From an uncultured bacterium (GTDB lineage: Bacteria > Actinomycetota > Coriobacteriia > Coriobacteriales > Eggerthellaceae), in contig CANOCK010000005.1 of assembly GCA_947564525.1 (NCBI GenBank), positions 1-41,169 on the forward strand: a stretch of DNA of 41,169 nt. The letters run 5' to 3'. The translations under genes were made by a program, and so were the position numbers. Below, one piece after another: positions 1-6,233 of the stretch. Each line of letters starts with the position of its first letter. The first letter of the stretch is position 1. Under the pieces are notes generated by a model. It worked only from the letters and a program-made list of their open reading frames with translations. It ran no database searches and was not told where the DNA came from.

Positions 1-1426
1 CGCGCATGGCGGTGAACGCCTCGTGGCCCGGGGTGTCGATGAAGGTGATCTGGCGTCCGTTGATGTTGACCACCGACGCGCCGATGTGCTGGGTGATGCC
101 GCCAGCCTCGCCCTCGGCCACGCCCGTGTCGCGAATGGCGTCGAGCAGCGAGGTCTTGCCGTGGTCGACGTGGCCCATGACCGTGACCACCGGCGGGCGG
201 GGCTTCAGGTCGGCCTCGGTGTCGTTGTAGACCACCGCGTACTCCTCCTCCGGCGACACCACGCGCACCTTGCGGCCCAGGTCGTCGGCCACCAGCTCGA
301 TGAGCTCGTCGCTCATGGACTGGGTGAGGGTCAGCACCTGGCCGAGCATGAACAGGCGCTTGATGACGTCGTTGGGCTGCACGCCCAGAAGCTCGGCGAA
401 CTTGGCCACGGTCGCGCCCTGGGGAATCTCTACCACGGAGTCGTCCAGCACCAGCGTCGGGTCCAGGCCCCGCTCGATGGCCTCGGCCTCGGCGCGCTCG
501 CGGGCCTCGGCCTCGCGCTTCTCCTTGCGCTTCTTGCGGCGCCCCTCCCCCTCGTGGGACGTGGCCGCTGCCACGGCGGCACGGGCCTCGGCCAGCACCT
601 TGTCGCGCTGGAGCTTCTCGGCCTGGACGGCCATCTGGGCATAGCGGTCGCCGCCCTCGCCCCCCTGGGACTCCAGCTCGGGCACCACCTGCTGGCTGCG
701 CTTGCCGCGCTTGCCCTTGGCGGCCTTGCCGGCATCCGCCGCGGCGGGATGGCTAGCCTTCTGGGCCTCTATGCGCTGCTTCTCCGCCTCGATCTGGGAG
801 AGCAGGGAGTCGAAGTTGGCCTTCTTGGCCGCGGTCGGGGCTGCGGCGGGCGCCTTGGTCGCTGCAGCCGTGGCCTTGGAGGGCTTGCGGCCGCGCTCGC
901 GCAGCGCCTGCTCCACGGCCTGCTTCTTGGCCACCTCGGCCGCCGCCCGCTCGGCGCGGGCCCGGGCCTGGGCCTCGGCGCGCTCGCGCTCGGTGCGCTG
1001 CTTCTCGGACTCGATCTGGTCCATGAGGCTCGCGAAGCTGGGGGAGGGCGGCGCCTTCTTCTTGGGGGGCTCGGGTGCGGCCTCGGCCTCCTCGGCCGCC
1101 TTGGCGCCCTTGCGCTCGGCCCGCGCGGCCTCGCGCTCGGCCAGCTCCTTCTCCATGGCGGCCTTGCGAGCCGCCTCCTCCTCGGCCTTCTTGGCCGCCT
1201 CGGCCTCCTGCTGGGCCTTGAGCTCGGCGGCCTCCTCGGAGTCAAGCTGGCCTGCGCGCTGCTTGATCTCGGGGTCCAGGTTCTCGCGCACCTTGGCCAC
1301 GTCTTCCTCGGTCAGGACGCTCGCGTGGGACTTCGCCGCGATGTCCAGTTGATGGAGCTTCTCGAGCATCTCCTTGCTCGACAGCTCGAACTCCTTAGCC
1401 AGCTCATGTACTCGCATCGTGGCCAT
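1..1426 (-). CDS. infB: Translation initiation factor IF-2, N-terminal part (runs off left edge)
   Basis: IF-2 is the GTPase that brings initiator tRNA to the ribosome. About 475 residues are visible. An IF2_N winged domain opens the protein ([21 protein letters not shown]). A long Ala/Glu/Lys/Arg-rich charged linker follows (about residues 55-310), then a second IF2_N-type segment ([22 protein letters not shown]), then the start of the GTPase domain. G1 is GHVDHGKT, G2 is GGITQHIG and G3 is DTPGH. The frame is still open at base 1, so the rest of the G domain and domains II-IV lie outside the window. The start is ATG at 1424-1426, with a GAGGTG ribosome site overlapping the end of ylxR only a few bases upstream. 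It is the last visible gene of rimP-nusA-ylxR-infB and is surely translated from that transcript. Nothing in the visible part is unusual for the family. Confidence 0.97.
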   Translation of the reverse strand, partial: MATMRVHELAKEFELSSKEMLEKLHQLDIAAKSHASVLTEEDVAKVRENLDPEIKQRAGQLDSEEAAELKAQQEAEAAKKAEEEAARKAAMEKELAEREAARAERKGAKAAEEAEAAPEPPKKKAPPSPSFASLMDQIESEKQRTERERAEAQARARAERAAAEVAKKQAVEQALRERGRKPSKATAAATKAPAAAPTAAKKANFDSLLSQIEAEKQRIEAQKASHPAAADAGKAAKGKRGKRSQQVVPELESQGGEGGDRYAQMAVQAEKLQRDKVLAEARAAVAAATSHEGEGRRKKRKEKREAEARERAEAEAIERGLDPTLVLDDSVVEIPQGATVAKFAELLGVQPNDVIKRLFMLGQVLTLTQSMSDELIELVADDLGRKVRVVSPEEEYAVVYNDTEADLKPRPPVVTVMGHVDHGKTSLLDAIRDTGVAEGEAGGITQHIGASVVNINGRQITFIDTPGHEAFTAMR

Positions 1427-1429
1427 TGA

Positions 1430-1729
1430 TCACACCTCAGTCTCTCTCATGTCCTGCTTCGTCGCGCTCGCGATGCCCGCGGCAACCTGCGCGTAGTCCT
1501 CTTCGGTCAGGCGGCAGCGCAGCGCGCGCTCGAGCCCCCTGCGGCCTTGGGCCTGCTCCAAGCAGGCCGCCGAGCACACGTAGGCCCCGCGGCCGGCCAG
1601 GCGCCCCGTGGGGTCGAAGGCGATGGCCCCGTCGCTGCGGCGCACGACGCGCCAGAGGTCCTGCTTGGGCCTCTTGGCACGGCACGCGACGCACATGCGC
1701 CCTTGGAGCATCCTGCCCTCGTCCGCCAT
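1430..1729 (-). CDS. ylxR: YlxR family RNA-binding protein (RnpM)
   Basis: A small 99-residue protein of the YlxR family (DUF448), which is found between nusA and infB in many bacteria. B. subtilis YlxR (RnpM) binds RNase P RNA and modulates it; that is family knowledge, not visible here. The sequence shows the family signature near the N-terminus, with MCVACRAKRPKQDLWRVVR followed by GRLAGRGAYVC and a second cysteine (CSAACLEQA). The four cysteines and the GRGAYVC segment are typical. The gene lies 12 bases after the nusA stop, and its own stop lies 3 bases before the infB start, so it is translated as part of the operon. Length is normal for the family. Confidence 0.93.
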   Translation of the reverse strand: MADEGRMLQGRMCVACRAKRPKQDLWRVVRRSDGAIAFDPTGRLAGRGAYVCSAACLEQAQGRRGLERALRCRLTEEDYAQVAAGIASATKQDMRETEV

Positions 1730-1741
1730 CCGGCCGCCTCG

Positions 1742-3199
1742 CTACTCCTCGTCGGCGTCGGCCGCCGGCTCGGGCTCCGCCTCGGGCGCATCGTCGGCCC
1801 CTTCGGGCTCCGCAGCCTCGCCAGCCTCTTCAGCGGCTTCCTCGACCACAGCCCCCTCGGCCGCTTCGACGACGTCCTCGGCGACGTCCTCGGCGACGGA
1901 CTCGGCCGCTGCCCCTTCGACGACGTCGGCCTCCTCGGCCTTCTCCGGCGCGGGCTCGGCCTCGGCCCCCCCCTCGGCGTCGCCCTGATGGATGCCGCAG
2001 TAGCGGCTGTTCGGGCGCGCGTGGTTGCGGCAGCGGGTGCCGTCCTCCGACACATGGGCGCAGAACTCGCTGTCGCCCTCGTCCTCGACGTCGATGAGCA
2101 CATTCTCTGCCAGCAGCGGCTCGCCGGAGAAGGTGGTCGACTTGATGTCGATGTGCCAGCCGGTCAGGCGGGCGGCCAGGCGGGCGTTCTGGCCCTCCTT
2201 GCCAATGGCCAGGGACAGCTGGTCGTCGGGCACCACCACGGTGGCGTAGTGGTTCTCCTCGTCCACGGTCACGCGGCTCACCTTGGCCGGCGACAGGGCG
2301 TTGGCCACGTAGGCAGCCGGGTCGTCGCTCCACTGGATGACGTCCACGCGCTCGTTGCGCAGCTCCTCGACCACCATGCGCACGCGGCTGCCCTTGGGGC
2401 CGACGCAGGCGCCCACCGGGTCCAGGTTGCCTTCGCGGGACACCACGGCCACCTTGGAGCGGGCGCCAGGCTCGCGGGCGATGGACTTGATCTCGACGAT
2501 GCCGTCGTAGATCTCGGGCACCTCGATCTCGAACAGGCGCCGGATCAGGTCCGGGTGCGTACGTGACACCACGATGGGCGGGCGCGCCGCCTCGCCGCGG
2601 GCGCGGGGCTCGTCGGACTCGGGGTCGCGCACGTCGATGATCAGCACCTTCAGGCGCTGGTTGTGGCGGTAGTGCTCGTTGTTCGGGCGCTCGTTGCGCT
2701 CGCCGGGGTTGCGCTTGGGGTCGTAGTGGGGCAGCTCCGCCTCGACGCCGTCGCGGATCTTGATGATGGTGAAGTCCGGCGTGCCCTGGAGTACCGTGCC
2801 GGTGACCAGGTCGCCCACGCGGTCGGAGAACTCCTCGTAGATGGACTTGCGGCCCGCCTCGCGCACGATGGCGTTGATGACGCTCTTGGCGTTCTGGGCG
2901 GCGATGCGGCTCACGTCGTCAGGGGTCACGTCGCGCTCGGCGAACTCGCTGTAGACGTAGTCCACATGGCCGGTCTCCTCGTCGACCACCTCGTCGGGCT
3001 CCCCTACGGGCACCAGCTCGTAGACGTAGATCTTGCCCGTGGTGCGGTCGATGGTCACCCGCGCGTCCCACTCCAGGTCCAGGATGTGCTGGTAGCTCTT
3101 CGCCAGCGACTCCTCCAGCCTCTCGATGAGGTAGAACTCGTCGATCTTGCGCTCGTGGGCCAGGGCCTGCAATGCCGCGATCAGTTCTGAAGTTGCCAT
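1742..3199 (-). CDS. nusA: Transcription termination/antitermination factor NusA with a C-terminal Cys/His motif
   Basis: NusA binds RNA polymerase and nascent RNA and controls pausing, termination and antitermination. The 485-residue protein shows the N-terminal RNAP-binding domain (residues 1-130), an S1 domain (about 135-200, [11 protein letters not shown]), and KH1 and KH2 (about 230-370, including [11 protein letters not shown] and [19 protein letters not shown]). After KH2 there is an extra motif not needed in the classical protein: Cys380, Cys390, Cys401 and His404 (C-x9-C-x10-C-x2-H), which looks like a small zinc site. An Ala/Glu-rich acidic tail of about 75 residues follows. The acidic E. 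coli AR1/AR2 repeats are not recognisable. The start ATG lies 33 bases downstream of the rimP stop. Second gene of the rimP operon. Confidence 0.96.
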   Translation of the reverse strand: MATSELIAALQALAHERKIDEFYLIERLEESLAKSYQHILDLEWDARVTIDRTTGKIYVYELVPVGEPDEVVDEETGHVDYVYSEFAERDVTPDDVSRIAAQNAKSVINAIVREAGRKSIYEEFSDRVGDLVTGTVLQGTPDFTIIKIRDGVEAELPHYDPKRNPGERNERPNNEHYRHNQRLKVLIIDVRDPESDEPRARGEAARPPIVVSRTHPDLIRRLFEIEVPEIYDGIVEIKSIAREPGARSKVAVVSREGNLDPVGACVGPKGSRVRMVVEELRNERVDVIQWSDDPAAYVANALSPAKVSRVTVDEENHYATVVVPDDQLSLAIGKEGQNARLAARLTGWHIDIKSTTFSGEPLLAENVLIDVEDEGDSEFCAHVSEDGTRCRNHARPNSRYCGIHQGDAEGGAEAEPAPEKAEEADVVEGAAAESVAEDVAEDVVEAAEGAVVEEAAEEAGEAAEPEGADDAPEAEPEPAADADEE

Positions 3200-3231
3200 G
3201 ATGTGTCCGTTCGCTTCCTCTCTTGTGCTGC

Positions 3232-3705
3232 CTACTTGAAACTCACAGTGCCCTTGAGGTGGGCGCGCTTGATGCCGTCATAGGGAAGGTCGACCGTGGC
3301 GCCGTCGCAGGTCAGGCGCACGGCGTCTCCCTCAGTCCCTTCCAGGGTGCCGGTGAAGGTGCTGCGGCCCTCCACGGGAGCGGCCATCTTGACCACCGCC
3401 GTCTCGCCCGCGAAGCGCGCGAAGTGCTCCAGCGTGCGCAAGGGCCGGTCGATGCCCGGCGAGGACACCTCCAGCATGTAGGCGCCCGGGAACGGGTCCA
3501 GCTCCTCGACGATGCCGTCGATCCAGCCCTGGGCCTGGGAGAGCTCGTCGAAGCTCACGCCGTCGGGACCGTCGATGTACACGCGGATGGTCGGCGCCTT
3601 GCGCGAGCCCACCACCTCGACCGTTACCACCTCGACGCCCTCTTGGGCGGCCCGGGGCTCCAGGGCCCGCAGCAGCGACTGCTCCTTGGCCGTCAGCATG
3701 GGCAT
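3232..3705 (-). CDS. rimP: Ribosome maturation factor RimP
   Basis: RimP is needed for 30S subunit maturation. The 157-residue protein has the usual two parts: an N-terminal alpha/beta domain containing the EVSSPGIDRPL signature (about residues 85-95) and a C-terminal Sm-like beta domain (GTLEGTEGDAVRL). I chose the ATG at 3705 because AAGGAGGAG lies just upstream. The open frame continues to an ATG at 3771, but those 22 extra residues have no ribosome site and no family match. First gene of rimP-nusA-ylxR-infB. Transcription probably starts about 150 bases upstream, inside the end of leuA, and the leader contains a terminator-like hairpin (3781-3810) that could control the whole operon. Confidence 0.95.
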   Translation of the reverse strand: MPMLTAKEQSLLRALEPRAAQEGVEVVTVEVVGSRKAPTIRVYIDGPDGVSFDELSQAQGWIDGIVEELDPFPGAYMLEVSSPGIDRPLRTLEHFARFAGETAVVKMAAPVEGRSTFTGTLEGTEGDAVRLTCDGATVDLPYDGIKRAHLKGTVSFK

Positions 3706-3780
3706 GTCGGGCTCCTCCTTCCGCGCCTTGCTCGGCGATGCCGTTCGTCCTTCGGTCCTGATGCGCGTCACGGCCCCTTA

Positions 3781-3810
3781 CAAAAAGAAAGCGGGCAGAT
3801 GCCCACTTTC
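3781..3810 (-). terminator. Intrinsic terminator or leader attenuator between leuA and rimP
   Basis: On the minus strand, GAAAGTGGGC and GCCCGCTTTC form a 10-bp stem (one G-U pair) around an ATCT loop, directly followed by TTTTTGT. It lies about 60 bases after the leuA stop, so it can end leuA transcription. It also lies downstream of the best promoter candidate for rimP (3859-3888) and upstream of the rimP ribosome site, so any RNA started there must pass it. It may therefore act as an attenuator for the NusA operon. Confidence 0.8.
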
Positions 3811-3858
3811 CCTAGATGCAAGAAAAGTTGTGAAGACGCGCCGCGCGTCAGCTCGCCT

Positions 3859-3888
3859 ATTATGCCACAGCTACCGCGAGCTGGTCAA
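3859..3888 (-). promoter_or_regulatory. Probable promoter of rimP-nusA-ylxR-infB
   Basis: The minus strand carries TTGACC (3883-3888) and CATAAT (3859-3864) with an 18-base spacer. The -35 hexamer lies within the last codons of leuA and the -10 lies just beyond its stop. The predicted RNA start is near 3852, giving a leader of about 147 bases before rimP. Confidence 0.6.
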
Positions 3889-5391
3889 CAGCCGATTAAG
3901 CGCGTTGAGGTAGGCCTTGGCCGACGACACGATTATGTCGCCATCGGCACCGCGGCCCGTGAACACCTCGCCGCTTGCCGCCTTCACCCGCACGGTCACC
4001 TCGCCCAGGGCGTCGATGCCGCGGGTGACGGACTGCACCGAGAACTCCGACAGGTCGCAGCGCACCTGCACCACCTTGTCGATGGCCTTGTAGACCGCAT
4101 CCACTGGGCCGGTGCCCCATTCGCACACCGTGGTGGGAGCCCCTTCGGCGTCGCGCAGGGTCACCGTGGCCGTGGGCTTGAGCGGGAAGCCGCAGCTCAC
4201 CTGCACCCCTTCGAGGGAGAACAGGGCCGTCTCCTCGCGGTCGCGCTCGTTGACCAGGCTCTCCAGGTCCTCGTCGTAGACCTCCTTCTTGCGGTCCGCC
4301 AGGTTGAGGAACGCCTCGTAGATGCGGTCGAGCTCCTCGCCCTCGTAGGCGTAGCCCAGCTCCTCGAGGCGATGCTTCAGGGCCGCGTGCCCGCTGCGGG
4401 CGGTCAGCACGATCTGGCTGGCGCTCACGCCCACCTCGGCTGGGTCGATGATCTCGTAGGTGTCGCGCTTCTTCAGCACGCCGTCCTGGTGGATGCCCGA
4501 GGAGTGGGCGAAGGCGTTGGCTCCGACGATGGCCTTGTTCGCCTGCACGTTCATGCCCGTGATCGAGCTCACCAGACGGCTGGCCTTCACGAACTCACGG
4601 GTGTTGATGTCGGTGCGGGCGTCCAGCTCCTCGCCGTGCATGCGGATGCCCATGACCACTTCCTCCATGGCCGTGTTGCCCGCGCGCTCGCCGAGGCCGT
4701 TGATGGTGCACTCGATCTGGGTGGCGCCGTTGCGCACGCCGGCCAGGGAGAGCGCCGTGGCCATGCCAAGGTCATTGTGGCAGTGCACCGATATGGTGAC
4801 GTCTTCGATGCCCTTCACGTTGTCCACCAGGTACTTGATGCGCTCGCCAAAGTCCCAGGGCAGCGAGTAGCCGGTGGTGTCCGGGATGTTGACGACGGTG
4901 GCGCCGGCGGCGATGACCGCCTCGATCACCTTGGCGAGGAAGGCGAAGTCGGACCGTCCCGCGTCCTCGGCGTAGAACTGCACGTCGTCGACGAAGGTCT
5001 TGGCATAGCCGACTGCATGGACGGCGCGCTCGATGCACTGCTCCTCGGTGATGCGCAGCTTGTCGCGCATATGGCTCTCGCTCACGCCGATGCCGGTGTG
5101 GATGCGGGGGCGCTTGGCGTACTTGAGCGCGTCAGCGGCCACCTCGATGTCCTTGTCGATGGCGCGAGTGAGGCCGCACACCACCGCGTTGTCGCCAGCC
5201 AGCTCCGATATGCGGCGCACGCTCTCGAAGTCGCCAGGGCTCGATATGGGGAATCCCGCCTCGATGACGTCGACGCCCAGGCGCAGCAGCTGCCGGGCGA
5301 TGACCAGCTTCTCCTCAGTGTTCATGGAGGCGCCAGGCGACTGCTCCCCGTCGCGCAGCGTGGTGTCGAAGATGTCGATCTTCCGCGTCAT
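3871..5391 (-). CDS. leuA: 2-isopropylmalate synthase
   Basis: LeuA condenses acetyl-CoA with 2-oxoisovalerate, the first committed step of leucine synthesis. The 506-residue protein starts with the catalytic TIM barrel ([14 protein letters not shown] at residues 6-19). The metal-site segment [10 protein letters not shown] and the GLGERAGN signature follow. The C-terminal regulatory domain that binds leucine covers about residues 390-506 ([15 protein letters not shown] onward), so feedback inhibition is likely. I chose the ATG at 5391, which has GAAGGGGAG upstream; the open frame extends to 5433 without support. No leuB, leuC or leuD is adjacent. The upstream region is long and gene-free, and I found no convincing leader peptide or T-box in it. 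Confidence 0.96.
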   Translation of the reverse strand: MTRKIDIFDTTLRDGEQSPGASMNTEEKLVIARQLLRLGVDVIEAGFPISSPGDFESVRRISELAGDNAVVCGLTRAIDKDIEVAADALKYAKRPRIHTGIGVSESHMRDKLRITEEQCIERAVHAVGYAKTFVDDVQFYAEDAGRSDFAFLAKVIEAVIAAGATVVNIPDTTGYSLPWDFGERIKYLVDNVKGIEDVTISVHCHNDLGMATALSLAGVRNGATQIECTINGLGERAGNTAMEEVVMGIRMHGEELDARTDINTREFVKASRLVSSITGMNVQANKAIVGANAFAHSSGIHQDGVLKKRDTYEIIDPAEVGVSASQIVLTARSGHAALKHRLEELGYAYEGEELDRIYEAFLNLADRKKEVYDEDLESLVNERDREETALFSLEGVQVSCGFPLKPTATVTLRDAEGAPTTVCEWGTGPVDAVYKAIDKVVQVRCDLSEFSVQSVTRGIDALGEVTVRVKAASGEVFTGRGADGDIIVSSAKAYLNALNRLLTSSR

Positions 5392-6010
5392 GGTTGAGCT
5401 CCCCTTCTCTCGTTCGTGGCGTCTGGATTGCATGGTACACCAACAGCTCGAAGGCGCGAGCGTCTTTCTCGGCCCTCCCCTGCTTATATATAGGTAGGGA
5501 GAGCAGCCCTCGGCGCATCGGCGCTATCACGAGGCCGCCTCCTCACAAGCAAGCTGAAGGCTCCGTTGCAGAAGGCCAGAAGGAGCTTCGACGAGATGCG
5601 CTGAATGCGGCGGCTCCATGGGGCGCTCGTCAGACGCCTCCCCTCTGGCCTCAAGGGCTGCTCCCTCATGGTCGAGGGGTCGAGCATCGGAGGTGCCCAC
5701 GCTGCGGCGAGGTCGAGCTCGCCGCCGAGGACCTGAAGGCGGTCGCAAGGGCCGAGGGCACAGCCTATCGGAGGTCGCAGGCGGGTCGCACGGACGCGAG
5801 CAGCCCCTGCCCACGCGGTGCGGAACAGCGTCGCCTCGGGCCCTGCGCGGGAAAACCGCTTTCGCCGTTGGGCCACCATCGGCATGCGCCTGCGCTGGCT
5901 CCCAACCGGGCGCACGCAGGGCTGCATCCCCTGCGCGCTGCCTGCCAGCCCCTGCGCGCCTGCCTTAGGGAGGGACCCTATGCCGATGACGGCTTAGCGG
6001 CGGCTCCCGG

Positions 6011-6163
6011 TGGTCAAGAATTGCGTTTGCTGCCCCTCCGGACATCATGCAGATGCCCTCCCACAAAGCGCGACCTGGGGCTTTGCGGGAGAGGATAGCC
6101 CGGACGAGCCTCGCAGGACCCGTTTCACGCTCCTAGAGGGGCGACAAACGCAATTTTTGACCA
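6011..6163. repeat. Long inverted repeat (28-bp arms) in intergenic DNA
   Basis: The arms are 6011-6038 and the reverse complement of 6136-6163, matching at 25 of 28 positions (TGGTCAAGAATTGCGTTTG on one arm, TGGTCAAAAATTGCGTTTG on the other). A second, nested palindrome (CTCCCACAAAGC with GCTTTGCGGGAG, near 6057-6092) sits in the loop. The whole could fold into one large stem-loop in RNA or a cruciform in DNA. No open frame explains it. Confidence 0.8.
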
Positions 6164-6179
6164 CTAGGGACGGCCTCGC

Positions 6180-6210
6180 GCGTGAACATGAGGTGCAGCA
6201 CCGTTCACGC
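6180..6210 (-). terminator. Probable terminator of surface protein A
   Basis: On the minus strand, GCGTGAAC and GTTCACGC pair over 8 bp, with GGTG/CACC pairing inside. It begins 24 bases after the stop codon at 6234. There is no U-tract, as is usual for hairpin ends elsewhere in this window. Confidence 0.5.
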
Positions 6211-6233
6211 CTGAAAATCGCATGCCGCGTGCC

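Larger units (their letters stand above)
5392..6233. other. Gene-free stretch between leuA and surface protein A
   Basis: About 840 bases without a convincing gene. The open frames here have atypical composition (Arg/Pro-rich) and no recognisable domain. The part next to leuA holds its ribosome site and an AT-rich TATATATA near 5485-5493 that could belong to a promoter, but no clear -35 is visible. The part near 6011-6163 holds a long inverted repeat, and 6180-6210 holds the probable terminator of surface protein A. Between about 5520 and 6000 the sequence is GC-rich and I recognise nothing; a decayed gene or a structured RNA cannot be excluded. Confidence 0.5.

Noticed and set aside
3223-5397. 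Very long plus-strand open frame opposite rimP and leuA (also 16771-18858, 18552-20336 and 20540-23230)
   Set aside because: These are antisense shadows caused by GC-rich third positions; their proteins are His/Gly/Ala/Leu-rich with no domains, and the minus strand (for 20540-23230, its flanking genes) encodes clear proteins.
5484-5927. 147-residue minus-strand frame upstream of leuA
   Set aside because: Composition is Arg/Pro-rich without a domain, there is no ribosome site, and the plus strand is equally open here.
5820-5940. T-box for leuA (GGTTGGGAGCC on the minus strand resembles a distal loop)
   Set aside because: The AGAGTA and specifier-side signatures and a terminator before leuA are all missing.
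6011-6163. Insertion sequence or transposon remnant
   Set aside because: No transposase fragment or direct target duplication is visible; kept only as an inverted repeat of unknown nature.
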